Positions 46,661-57,522 of a stretch of DNA of 64,000 bases are shown here, piece after piece (position 1 is the stretch's first letter; each line of letters begins with the position of its first letter). The stretch is from positions 441,995 to 505,994 of the forward strand of contig JAMPIV010019084.1 of NCBI GenBank assembly GCA_024509875.1. The letters run 5' to 3'. Source of the stretch: Oreohelix idahoensis. Taxonomy: Eukaryota > Mollusca > Gastropoda > Stylommatophora > Oreohelicidae. The translations under genes and the position numbers were made by a program. The notes under the pieces are model-generated. The model did no database searches and was not told the origin of the DNA. It worked only from the letters and a program-made list of their open reading frames with translations.

Positions 46661-47966
46661 TCATTTGCTTATATATGAAATAAGCACAAGTACAGTGGAA
46701 GCTATAGAGCAGAAGGTCAACAAGTTCATGAGAAAGTGGCTAGGGGTATCACCAGGTCTGTCAGATGTAGCACTGTACTGCAAAAAGTCAAAACTTCTGC
46801 TTCCTTTCAAGTCAGTTGTTGAAGAGTACAAAGTTGAAAAGGCAAGGCTTGCAATGATGCTACGTGAGTCAGCTGATGACGTGGTTAAGTCCATTCAGCC
46901 CACACTGAAAACGGGAAGGAAGTGGAGAGTGGAAGAAGCTGTTGATGCTGCCCAAGAGTCACTCAAACTGAGAGAGGTAATCGGATACACACAAACGAAT
47001 AGACGGGGATTTGGTCATGGAGACATCCGCTGGTGGTCCAAGGCATCAGGCAGGGAGCGCAGAGACATGGTAGTTCAGGAGATACGAGGAGCTGAGAATG
47101 ATAAGAGGTTGCAAAAAGCAGTGTAGCAGGTCCAACAAGGTCAATGGACTACATGGGAAGGAGCCCTGCAGAGGTCCTTGACATGGAATGATATATGGCA
47201 TATGGCACCTTTTAGGCTCAGCTTCGTTGTTAGATCAATGTATGACCTGCTGCCGTCGGCCACCAACCTTGTGAAATGGGGAAAGTCGGATCATGAGCAG
47301 TGCCCCCTGTGCCAGGGAAGGCAGACACTCGAACGCGTGCTCTCAGCGTGTAAGGTGGCATTAGGGCAAGGGCGATACACTTAGCGCCATAACAAAGTGC
47401 TAAATGAGCTTGCTGCGACAATAGATCTGGCAAGGATGAAGGCGAATAGCAAACCCGGGACGAGCACCGCAAATACATACTTTCTGAGGGCAGGAAAGTC
47501 AGCACACCCCAAACCGAGTAAACCTGGTAGCAGTTTACCATCTCTTCTTGACTGTGCAAACGACTGGGAGATAGCGGTAGACCTACTTGGACGAGAGGCA
47601 TATCCAGAGAGTATCAGAAAATCGCGGAGACGGCCGGATATAGTACTTCATTCTTCAGCAACGCTTCAGGTTATACTGATTGAACTGACCGTGCCATTTG
47701 AATCCAGATTAGACAAGCAACTTTCGTTCAAAGCGGCCAAGTATAATGATCTGGCCGCGGATCTGAGACACGATGGGTTCACTGCAAGGGTCATGGCTGT
47801 TGAAATGGGCGCAAGAGGGCTTGTGGCTGCATCAGTGTATGATCTATTGAAACTGTTGGGGCTGAAGGGACAGTCGAGAACAAGGGCACTGAAGAGGCTT
47901 AGTGAAACTGCCGAAAAGGCATCAGGCTGGCTGTGGAACAACCGCAATGGGCAATGGAAATGGTGA
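46661..47966 (+). pseudogene. LINE C-terminal half with restriction-like endonuclease, two in-frame stops
   Basis: A single frame from about 46665 to the TGA at 47966 is broken only by TAG at 47124-47126 and TAG at 47382-47384. It carries the post-RT region (RRKWLGV-like block, LLLPFKSVVEEYKVEKARLA, GRKWRVEEAVDAA, SGRERRDMVVQEIR). A Cys motif follows (CPLCQGRQTLERVLSAC, where the usual His is Arg), then RHNKVLNELAA. The endonuclease part has RRPDIVLHSSATLQVILIEL and TVPFESRLDKQ, a PD-(D/E)XK pattern, and ends SGWLWNNRNGQW. This architecture belongs to R2/Hero/NeSL-like elements. The RT core itself is missing, so the copy is 5'-truncated. The CDS is followed by about 450 bases of likely 3' UTR. 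Confidence 0.82.
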
Positions 47967-49784
47967 CAATAAACGCTGCGGTACAGAAAACACCAGGAAT
48001 TTTTCTAAGTCCACAATACGCTGAGTTTTTATGCGTACTAGTGAAAGGGCTGTGGCTGAGAGGCGACAGACGATGTATACTATAAGGGGTGTCAGGAAGA
48101 AATTCACTGGCGAGCGGGCAGTGTCAAGTCTCGTGGGCTTTGCGCAGGTGACTCAGTGTGTGTCCGTAGTTGTGATGTGCTACGGGGCGAACGGAATAAT
48201 TTGTCTTCTCTTTGTTACTTTCACAATTGCCTCCACGGCTGGCGGAGTTGTGGATTAAAGTTGCTACCATAAGTGAAATGGGTTCATTTTCGATACAAGA
48301 CAACAGGAGGCTGAGACGCTTAGGAGTCATGACCCAAGTGGGCCCGCCCCCCTTAAAGTGTAAAGGAGTATGTAGGGCCGAAACACTTGTCGGACAGGGG
48401 GACTCCTTCTGATGATCAGATTGCTTCCTGTTGTATCGCTCTGTAAAGAGTTTCCTATCAACAAGCAAAGTATAATTTCAGAAAGCAAAATATGAAATAA
48501 TAAAATGCATATATTACAACTTACCCCGCTATCGGGCGAAGTAATTCCAGGCTTGATGCTCAAAATGGCCGTAATTAACTGCAAGTAGTTTAAGATACAG
48601 TAATCTCTCAGATAAATGAATTTACAGTATACTGAATCCTTCTACTATTTCCACTTGAGGAGGGTCCTAAGGCTTGGGATTTCCGAATTATTATGGGAGT
48701 TTTACACTCTCTAATGTAAGCAGCTACTCCTAATCCTAGGCAGGTTCTTTAGTGTGTCCTGGTTATGTGTTCTTATTTTGGCTGGCTGTGATCACTACAT
48801 GACAAAATTAGAAGTAAGTGAAGTATGTCTTTCAATGTGATAGGTTATAACAAATATTTTCGGGCACACACTCAAGCTGCTACGTTGAGGAGAGGTCCAA
48901 CCATGAGCAATCTATCTTTTCATGTTAAACCAACCATCATCCAGGTTTTTGACACTGGTAGGGATTTATCCCCTAACCCTCTCATGTAGAACATTCTACA
49001 TGACACCATGAGATACTGTTTTCAAACTCCATCGCCTTATAAGGTTTTGCTACTTCCGTGGGTAATTATCAATTTTACAACTCACTAGTTCATAAATCTA
49101 TCACTGATAATATCTTTCAATTAATTTATTTATCACGACAAGGTCTGGCTGGAAGCGATTGCGCAGCTTTCCGTGCCCCAAAATCACATTTGTTATCTTA
49201 CTTTCAGTGTCTTAATCTTTAACCAGATTGACATCTTCCGATAAGTCAGGTGCGAACTGACAACGCATCTCCCAATACCTTCTGTCTATTCATATTGGAA
49301 TCAGAGAACAACATGGTTTGTGTATCGTCCCAGACAAAATGTCTGGGTTAACAATAGGAATGTCAGTCAGTGTGGACTCTTACTCCGTCTGGAGCTGGCG
49401 GTAAGTGAAAAATTAAAGTGGCAAGTTCGTTCTGCACAAATAGAAGTCAATGTTGTTTCAAAACAGGTCAAGCGATCAAGCAAAAATTGGAGGAGTGACA
49501 AATAGGACAAAATATTAAAAGAAAACCTTGAACTATGAAAGCGAAAACAACAATAAGGAGCGGGTGAGAAAGAGAAAAGGAAGGGCACATAAAAAAACGT
49601 TTGTCACATGAAAAGGTAACGATTTAAGATTTGACTTGTCATACTTATGTCTGTCTTGAGTTCTTTTCTTCTTGTATGTTTTAAATCTTTGTTGCCGTTC
49701 TCCATCTATCTTTATCATCCTTCTCGCTAGACGACCTTCTTCCTTCCTGGGTAACCTATTTCATACACTTATTTTTTTAAATAA
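47967..49784. other. Probable LINE 3' UTR, then unassigned sequence
   Basis: From 47967 to about 48430 the DNA is less AT-rich and continues the LINE (gcccgccccccttaaagtgt, gtagggccgaaacacttgtc). From 48430 to 49784 no gene, RNA or repeat boundary was recognised. Confidence 0.45.
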
Positions 49785-49885
49785 AATTTTGCCTTGTTTT
49801 GGCGAGGCGCCCCATTCAACTTAGACACAGGGTCGTTAGTTACATTAGGGCGCACGTCCAAATATAAAAGACCATGTGGTCTGGT
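49785..49885 (+). repeat. Dispersed repeat R95, copy 1
   Basis: The segment ttgttttggcgaggcgcccc, acttagacacagggtcgtta, then ccaaatataaaagaccatgt recurs at 51530-51635 and, inverted, at 61615-61715. The family is unknown; the shared block is about 95-100 bases. Confidence 0.75.
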
Positions 49886-50199
49886 TTTGGTGACTTGATT
49901 TTTATGACTTGTTCTTGGTGTGGTTTACCTTGGTATATCTTTCTTAGTTTCTGCATTGTGGGATAAATGGACACTTGCCCAACCCTCTCTTGTTGCTTTT
50001 TAGGATTTGTAGCAATGTTCTCTATTCCTCTTTAATTAAGATCCTGCAATCAAAAGAGAGGACATTTTCCGACCATCGGCTAAATTCGTCTTTTACGTTC
50101 ATTAGGAGCGTGGAAATGCACCTGGCTTTTTTGTAGCAAGCTTGCATCACAGCACATCATTTCCTCTTACAGAGGTGGTTTATGTAACCATTTGTTATA

Positions 50200-50289
50200 C
50201 GCTATGAGGTATCTTCATTACCTTTATGCTCCGAAAGGGAGCATAGACCTTCAACAAACTCATGCCAAGTCCTACTTTCCTGACGAGAC
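50200..50289 (-). mobile_element. RTE-type LINE 3' tail
   Basis: The minus strand reads AGTTTGTTGAAGGTCTATGC, then TCCCTTTCGGAGCATAAAGG and a GTAATGAAGATACC end. It matches the 3' end of the LINE at 3916-5755 and includes a perfect TATGCTCC...GGAGCATA hairpin. The 55-bp minisatellite starts directly beside it. Confidence 0.75.
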
Positions 50290-50950
50290 AAAGACATAAT
50301 TGGTACACTGATCTCTTGTAGTTTCTGAGAGTCTGTGACATAACAAAGACAAAATTGGTACACTGATCTCTTGTAGTTTCTGAGAGTCTGTGACATAACA
50401 AAGATAGAATTGGTACACTGATCTCTTGTAGTTTCTGAGAGTCTGTGACATAACAAAGATAGAATTGGTACACTGATCTCTTGTAGTTTCCAGGGACCTG
50501 TGACATAACAAAGATAGAATTGGTACATTGATCTCTTCTAGTTTCCATGGGCCTGTGACATAACAAAGATAGAACTGGTACATTGATCTCTTGTAGTTTC
50601 CAGGAGCCTGTGACATAACAAAGATAGAATTGGTACACTGATCTCTTGTAGTTTCTGAGAGTCTGTGACATAACTAAGACAGAATTGGTACACTGATCTC
50701 TTGTAGTTTCTGAGAGTCTGTGACATAACAAAGATAGAATTGGTACACTGATCTCTTGTAGTTTCTGAGAGTCTGTGACATAACAAAGACAGAATTGGTA
50801 CACTAATCTCTTGTAGTTTCAGAGAGTCTGTGACATAACAAAGATAGAATTGGTACACTGATCTCTTGTAGTTTCCAGGGGCCTGTGACATAACAAAGAT
50901 AGAATTGGTACACTGATCTCTTGTAGTTCCCAGGAGTCTGTAACATAGCA
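50290..50950. repeat. 55-bp minisatellite, about 12 copies
   Basis: The unit contains aattggtacactgatctctt, gtagtttctgagagtctgtg and acataacaaagat; ggtacactg recurs at exact 55-base steps (50302, 50357, 50412). Two sub-types alternate irregularly: tctgagagtctg and ccaggggcctg. Since 55 is not a multiple of 3, each minus-strand frame passes through all three repeat frames. All three are stop-free, giving overlapping ORFs of 108-202 residues. Confidence 0.95.
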
Positions 50951-50984
50951 AAGAAAGTATAACACTAGTACTCTCTCACACATG

Positions 50985-51160
50985 ACGTGATGTGGTTGTA
51001 CATGGGTTGAAAATGTCATCATGTAAAACTATTTGCTAAAGAAACCACTGCTAATAGAGTACATGAAAGCTTTGGGGTAGGCTTCCAGCAAGTGCAGCAA
51101 CTGTGGCTCTATGCTCTGTTGTGGGAGCGAATAATGGAAAATAATGAATGACGGGAAACT
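50985..51160 (+). mobile_element. RTE-type LINE or SINE 3' tail
   Basis: It contains tgtcatcatgtaaaactatt, ggctctatgctctgttgtgg and gagcgaataatgg. It is homologous to 28640-28810. Confidence 0.6.
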
Positions 51161-51529
51161 GGCTACCAAATCTCATGTAAAGGAAACATAGAGACTGAAA
51201 TTTATTATCCATCTTCAAATTTGAAGTTTAAAAGAGTTTATTTGTGTTCTAACGCAATCTTACATTTTCTTACATTTTTTATGTCTTCACAATGCTTGAA
51301 AATAATTGCTCTGTGTCAAAAATATGAATAGAAGTTATGACAATGCCTAGATACGTTCGTTCCACGCAAACATCAGCTTAATCATCTGGAACCTACTAAA
51401 TCTGCCATGCTGTCATTACATAATTCTTTAATGGAAGTTCTACTCCACTGTTTTAACTTTTCGTTAGTTAGTCTGATTTTGTTTAAGTTATTGTGAAGAA
51501 ATGTGCTCTGCAGCAAATATTTAATAACA
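51161..51529. other. Stretch without a recognised gene
   Basis: AT-rich sequence between a LINE tail and repeat R95 copy 2. No feature was recognised. Confidence 0.5.
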
Positions 51530-51635
51530 TTTTGTGCCTCGTTTTGGCGAGTTGTGCCCGGCTTAACTTAGACACAAAGTTCGTTGGTTATATTAGGACT
51601 GATGTCTAAATATAAAAGACCTTCTGATTGTGTGT
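51530..51635 (+). repeat. Dispersed repeat R95, copy 2
   Basis: It reads cctcgttttggcgagttgtg, acttagacacaaagttcgtt and ctaaatataaaagaccttct, parallel to 49785-49885. Confidence 0.75.
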
Positions 51636-51897
51636 TTATAGCTGCAAAAATGGCTAGACCCTGCGCAAAAATGCTCATTCTTTATATCTTTCTGAGTCAT
51701 TTAAAGATCTTGTCCCAATATACAATTTCGTTTCTTTAACCTTCAAGCAATATCTACAGAACTTAAAAAGTATGCTTTCCCCACATATCTTATCTAAATA
51801 ATTTTAATGAATCACACCTCTTCCTGGTCTAATAAACATGTTAGGTGTTGATAACATGAGTATCATGATCCTTCTCTCAGCCTCCTAGGTTATCTTG

Positions 51898-52030
51898 TGG
51901 ATGTGTGTGTGTATGTGTGAGTGAGTGAGTGAATGTGTGTGTGAGTGAGTGAGTGTGTGTGTGTGAGTGAGTTAGTGAGTGTGAGTGAGTGTGTGTGTGT
52001 GAGAGTGAGTGAGGGTGGGTGGGTGGGTGG
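51898..52030. repeat. GTGTGT/GAGTGAGT microsatellite
   Basis: Mixed tgtg, agtg and gggt tracts over about 130 bases, followed by a poly-T run. Confidence 0.95.
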
Positions 52031-52389
52031 TGTTTGGTTTTTTTTCCCAGATTTAGACAAGTGATAACTGAATTTTCTTACCTGCTAGATTCCTCGTATC
52101 AGGCGCCATGTTCATCCTCTCATCACGCTCCTGACTGAGCAAGGAGTCTCCACTACAGCCAGATCACGTGCAGTAACCTGCATCAAGCATCTACAATCTC
52201 CTGCATCAGTAGCTTCTGTAACAATTTGTTTTACATGTTGAGACTGCTAGACTCATGCACAAACTCATATAGTGGCCTTGTACGACCTGCCTAAGGAAGC
52301 AATAGTCCTACTCATTGGTGTTATAAGACCACCCTCCGGGAGCTACATGGCCCGTCTTACCTTTGGTAGGTTTAATTTTTAGCACGGCT

Positions 52390-52630
52390 ATTATGTAAAT
52401 CTGTGGCCTAATGGATATGAACGCAGTTTCATAATCCAGATATACCAGGTTCGAAACCTGCTGCAGGCGGTTTGGTAGCAGATCGCTTTGTGTGGATTTT
52501 TAACAATGGTATAAGCGCCGTACCGTTCAGAAAGCAATGGCAAACTACTGAATGAAAAAATTGCCTAGAAAAATCACAAATAGCCAATAAAAGCTGGGGT
52601 TGATTGTCACGTCCTGTAAAGGATAAGCAA
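52390..52630 (+). mobile_element. tRNA-derived SINE, second family
   Basis: It has an A-box-like gtggcctaatggat, a B box ccaggttcgaaacctgc about 45 bases later, and a body with agaaagcaatggcaaactac and gcctagaaaaatcac. It lacks the cagctgtaaatggg core of the other SINEs, so it is a different family. Confidence 0.75.
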
Positions 52631-52794
52631 CTAACTATTATGTAAATAATGTATGACATACGAGTGTTCTAAATTAGCTCTAATCTGATATATTAATGTT
52701 GAGCCTTCAATTATATATGCTAATTTATATTTCTACAGAACTACTTTAATATCGGTAACTACAGCAACATTTCATAATGTTGATTTTCATTTAT

Positions 52795-53035
52795 ACTTAC
52801 TTACTTAGTCGTTCCTCTTCCACCCTGGAATGTAGAGTTTTGCCAGAGAGAATGCCATACTATCATATCAGCTGTCTTCTTCCTAGTCAGGCTCTAATCT
52901 AGTCCTATGTCATTCGAAGATTGTCTAATGTTGTCCTCCCAGCGAAATTTGGGTCGTCCTGGAGGTCTGGATCCCTGGCTCTTAGTTTCCCATATTTGTC
53001 ATGATAGCCGATCTTCTTACATTTTCCCTTACATG
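52795..53035 (-). pseudogene. Non-LTR retrotransposon 3' relic
   Basis: The plus-strand text (acttacttagtcgttcctct, tgttgtcctcccagcgaa, ggtcgtcctggaggtctgga) parallels 13225-13470. It is too diverged to translate. Confidence 0.6.
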
Positions 53036-53659
53036 GGAACGTAAATAAATTCTTTGTTGACAGTAAAAACTAAACACTCTGTATCCCTAGCAATTATTTT
53101 GTCAAGTGTTTTAATGTGTATCAGTTGCCTATTTGTTATTTTATTATGTTGTAATGAACATATCAAATGTGATACTCATGACAGTGACATTTTTTTTTCA
53201 TTAAAGAAACAAATTTATTAAGTAGGAGGCCGACAGATAGATTGAAATAAAAAGTTAACTTAATACAAACCTAAAACTCATTTTGTTTTTGTCAAAGTCT
53301 TTGACGACAAGTAGAAACTAAAACTCATGTTTTGTTTCATTTTTTAACAAATAATTCGCAAGTTTGTGTTGACGACAGGTGGCAACTAAACCTCATTATT
53401 TTTAAACCAATAATTTGCTTCTGTGTAGAAAATAAAGCTTCCAATTTCTACCAATAATTTGCATGTGTTTTGGGAAGTAAAAAACCATTTCTTACCACAA
53501 AATGTGCTTGTTTTTTACTTCGGAGTAAAACTCCCACTTTTAAATAATATTTTGCCTTTTTTCACGAGATAAAAATATTTTACTTTTATTTTGAATGTTT
53601 TTAATGACAGATACTTACACTTTACTGCTGTGTGATGCAGTCGCATATTGTTTCATACG
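53036..53659. other. Stretch without a recognised gene
   Basis: AT-rich sequence with loosely repeated phrases (aactaaaactcat, aataatttgc, gacgacaggt/gacgacaagt) between 53270 and 53470. No coding signal. Confidence 0.5.
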
Positions 53660-54500
53660 TGTGGCAGCAAGGGAACGAATAAGGAGAATTACAAATAGGA
53701 AGGTTCAGATAGATTACAAAAAGGGGATGCGCGGATAAGGATGGGCATGAGAATATAGGTGAACAGAAATCCAGTGAGGCACGCTTTTAGCCAGCAGTCC
53801 AGAGGCGTGGGTAGTTAGTGCAGATCGCATATATACACTAGTGGCCATGTTGAAGGCAGTACTCATGTAGTTGGAGTGATGGATATTTCGCGGACAATGA
53901 GATGAGTTTGGGTGATGATTAACCCAACAGATTGAATAGTGAGAATTCTTGTCTAGAAGGAGAACCGGTGTGAGTTAGGGTTTATTCAGAAAAGGTATGT
54001 AGAGTGAAATCTAATACATTTTCATACAGTAGTCCTATTCTTCAGTGATAAAAGGGAAAGTAACAACCCCGGAGAGGTCCGGCTCCATCAATAGATAACC
54101 TGATCACTGGTATGATAGATAACAATAGACAAAGAAATTGTAAGGAAGAAAAAACAGAACTAGAGACTATAGCACCTGAGTGATCATCTATGGTTAAAGG
54201 TCAAAAGGTGTAGATTTGATACTGAACGAGAGAGAGTGAGGGAAGGAATAAACATTAAGGAAGAACTTATACATTGTATATTTTAGGATGGACCACGATT
54301 GTGGAGGTCCAAGACAGCAATGATCCTCTCACGTGTAAATAAACAGTGTTTCAGTTACTATGTCGTTATCGCATCACGTTTTGTGTGTGTGTGTGTGTGA
54401 CTGTTATGATTATGCAGCATGTCATTGCTAACTAAAGAGGAAAAGAACCTGGGCAGACATTGCCACATATGATTCATTATACAGCGACCAGGCTGTCACA
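53660..54500 (+). repeat. Element C 5' LTR (841 bp)
   Basis: It begins TGTGGCAGCAAGGGAACGAA and ends GACCAGGCTGTCACA. It has a (GT)n run near 54380-54400. Differences from the right LTR are scattered, so the insertion is not recent. Confidence 0.92.
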
Positions 54501-54511
54501 TCAGATATAAT

Positions 54512-54530
54512 TGGTGCCGTGACCAGGATC
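54512..54530 (+). other. Element C primer binding site, tRNA-His type
   Basis: The sequence TGGTGCCGTGACCAGGATC is complementary to the 3' end of animal tRNA-His (acceptor strand TCACGGC-A-CCA). It fits without a mismatch for 13 bases, then has one mismatch. It lies 11 bases after the LTR. Confidence 0.8.
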
Positions 54531-55506
54531 TCTAGCAGCTCATACACATTGTTTCTATACGGGTGTTCAGCAAGAATGCTTCATGCTGTCATCTCTCCTC
54601 GCATCAGGTAGAAGACACAGAGACGTTTTGGCGCTGTGACAGATTTCATCAAACACGACGACAGAACACAACACAGAGAGAAGAAACCATAATACGTTTT
54701 CGGATCTGTGACAGACCTCACGAACTACAGACGGCAGAGTACAACGAAGAAAAAAAATTCATATTTACGTTTCGATAACATATGAAAAAAAGCAGAGTGA
54801 CAACAGTGGAAATTGTAAACAGAAAGAAAAAGTGAACAGTATCGGAACCAGCCAAGCAAAAACGCCAACTTGGAAACCAAGTCAGAATTTCCGTCTTTCA
54901 AACTGACCTGCACGAGAATACGTCGCCACAACAAGGCAAGATTGACATTCGCTGTTCTGTAACAACAACTCGGAAACAAATTGTTTTCCTTCAAACCTTC
55001 CAGCACGGGGACGACTCATCACAGCAGACGTGGTCGACGTGCATCGCTCACCAAGTAGGGTAAGACAGGTCATAGAGTGCAGTACAGTAACCGATTCACG
55101 GATAGAAGCCTGTGTGTAGCAAAGAATACAGTGTGTAGTCCGGATGGTATAAAAATATAACAATAGTGTTTGTTAAAAAGAAACGTCGGTCACGCGTACA
55201 ACATCGCGACAAACACGAGTACTCCAACGCATACGACTGAATTAATTAGGTTAATTAGACATTATAGTAATATTATTGTTATTGATATTGTTATTATTGT
55301 TTAATTACTATTCTTATTATTATTATTAGTATTGTAGTGTCACTAATACTGAATTGTAACAGTGTTTGCATAATTTTTTTTTGGTAACCGTGACATTAAT
55401 TTTTTTTTTCCAGGAAACCCAAGATTAATAGAAAAATTTCCGTTCAGTTTCAGGTGCAAGTTAGTTTAAGTTAACGTTAGAAATAAGCAACTATTTTTCA
55501 GATTGT

Positions 55507-56974
55507 ATGATGGCACAGACCGAACAGACACAGTATAACATGCAAGACAGTCAGACTCTAGCCCTCGTAAAGACGATTACCGACACATTAGCCAAGGTAG
55601 ACAACAGTGCTAAATACGCAAACATAAAAGGTAATGTAGACTTGTTTTCAGGTAACCCACACGCATGCCGTAAGTGACGTACAGACATTGATAAATATGC
55701 AATGTCAATAAATGCCGATGAATTTGAGAAAGTTAAAAATTCATTTTGTTTCGTCTGCTGTTCTGGTCATTGACTTTATGAGAAGGCGATTGGACACATG
55801 CCCCAATGAAACGTGGAAAGATCTTAAAGCAGAGTTAGTTAGACGGTATTGCCAAAAGATTGGACACATAGCAAGATTTTGTGAGCAACAGAAAAGGTAC
55901 GAGAGACCAAGTTCACCAATGGGTCAGTACTCTTATTCTCACCAGACAGATTCTAGATTTAGGGATAACAGAGGTCGTGCCTTCTATGGTAACACCCGAG
56001 CATATACACATAACACCAGAGGAATGCACCACCCTATAGTCTACGATACTAGTAGACACGCAAAGAACTATAGTCAGAGGAGGACGTACCAGGGGAAAGG
56101 ACATTTTCACACTTGTGATAGAGAAAATAATGACAAAAACAAAATCCTAGAAACAGCTGCTGTACGGGCACACTGGAACACACTTAATAAAAGAAGAATA
56201 AGAATGGCGGTCAGGAATTTTGAGGCAGAAGTTAGAAAAGGGAAGTCCATAGAAATAAATAACATCAACATAGCAAACGAACAGAAGTGCCAGATAAGAA
56301 CACAGAATGGTTGGGAAATGAAGGTAGAACCGCTAAGAGTGTGGATAAAAATAATAGGATCTTGCCAGCAACATGTCACAATAAAGAAAGAAGGTAATAG
56401 GAATAGACAATGGACGAGTCACGTTAGGATAACAGTCCAGAAGCAGGAAAACGTACAGAGAGACAGGGTCAGCGTTGGTACACATACAGAAACAACTACG
56501 AGTATCGGCACACAAACAGAAATAGTACCACAGCATAGGGATAACACCGAGGTAAAGAATAAGAAAGATAAACCCATGCAGATATTACTGCAAGAGAAAG
56601 AAAGATCAGTGAAGGCGGACAATAGGAAAGAGAGGATAGAAGAAGTACAGGACATGGACACATCCTATAGGCACCCAAGAGCAGTACAGAAGACAAGACA
56701 GGAAGAAGTAGATAAAGTTCACGAAAAGTACCAGTTTGACATAGAATCAGAATCCTATTCGTCAAGTGGAGAAGATAGATTTATGGACTCCGACGAACAA
56801 GGATACAGGTCGGATGAACTCGATCATAGAACGGATGACGAAGGCAATAGATTTTATTGGCCGAAAAATGAGAATAGTGATCATGGATGCATAAATCAGA
56901 TAAAGACGAAGAAAATTAGCCAAATGGCTGAACCAAGTGTAAAGGTGATAAAGAAGGATATAAAAGTATCATAA
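55507..56974 (+). pseudogene. Element C gag-like region, internally deleted
   Basis: The first frame from the ATG at 55507 (MMAQTEQTQYNMQDSQTLAL...VDLFSGNP) stops after about 57 codons. The 420-residue frame 55712-56974 has WKDLKAELVRRY, a capsid-end phrase, running directly into CQKIGHIARFC. That is the second half of a CCHC knuckle; its first Cys pair is missing, so a stretch of gag has been deleted. The remainder is very rich in K, E, R and Q, with a tandem GTHTETTTSIGTQTEI and an acidic end. None of it resembles pol. The frame starting at 55712 is simply the longest open one; its real start is unclear. Confidence 0.6.
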
Positions 56975-57100
56975 GAGGAGCCGATCTCAACACCTTGACA
57001 ACAAGGAAGGTACAGAAATTGCTGGAAGTATAGTTTGATACAGACTTATCAAAAAGGCAAAAAGAAATTCGCAAACTTGTGATCGAAATATTGAATGGAG
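56945..57100 (+). pseudogene. DEK_C-like segment in element C, split by a frameshift and a stop
   Basis: The last residues of the 420-residue frame (SVKVIKKDIK) are followed, one frame over, by IIRGADLNTLTTRKVQKLLE. After a TAG at 57030-57032 comes FDTDLSKRQKEIRKLVIEIL. The pattern (D/A)LxxxTxRxVxxxLExxFxxDLxxRxxxIxxLIxxxL is that of the DEK C-terminal DNA-binding domain. I recognise this by pattern only. The lesions are one frame change near 56967 and one stop codon. Confidence 0.5.
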
Positions 57101-57522
57101 AGACAGATGTGGAGGACAAAGGGAATGAAGATTATAAAGAAGAGGAAGAGGATAGATCGACCAGGAGGAAAAGTCGACAGACGGTTAATGAAGTAGAATA
57201 TAGCAGTAGACGGAGCTGGTCTTCAAAATCGGTGTCGACTGACTCAGACAATGTAGTGTCTGAGGAGAGTGACGGTAGTCACAGACACGAAAGGAGTTAC
57301 AGAGGGCGAGAGAATTATAGAAGAAGCAAGGAAGAAAGGAGGAAATATAGAAGTAGGAGTAGAGAACGGGATTACCCAGTATACAACCTGAATAAAATGC
57401 TTGCGGGCAGAGCAGAAACGTGGAGACGATATGCAGAGACGGTCAGTCGGACTGCATGGAGGGAATTGTCAGAGGCGGATAAACGATGGAAAGAGAGGAA
57501 TAAAAATGGCGGCATTAGCTAA
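57079..57522 (+). pseudogene. Charged RS/E-rich ORF of element C
   Basis: The 147-residue frame continues the DEK_C-like segment. An acidic block (EEEEDR) is followed by Ser/Arg-rich sequence (RRSWSSKSVSTDSD, RKYRSRSRERDY) and a more regular helix-like end (AETWRRYAETVSRTAWREL). No catalytic motif. It resembles low-complexity RS-type proteins. Whether it is ever translated is unknown. Confidence 0.45.

Noticed and set aside
50195..51022. ORFs of 67-202 residues with repeated DQCTNSI / CYVTDSQ phrases
   Set aside because: They are the 55-bp minisatellite read in three frames, with no sign of selection on a protein.
52390..52630. tRNA gene with gcctaatgg and ggttcgaaacc
   Set aside because: The spacing and long downstream body fit a SINE, and no acceptor stem closes.
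55712..57522. Host gene for an RS-rich splicing or chromatin protein
   Set aside because: The region is enclosed by LTRs with a primer site and polypurine tract and carries a gag knuckle remnant, so it belongs to element C.
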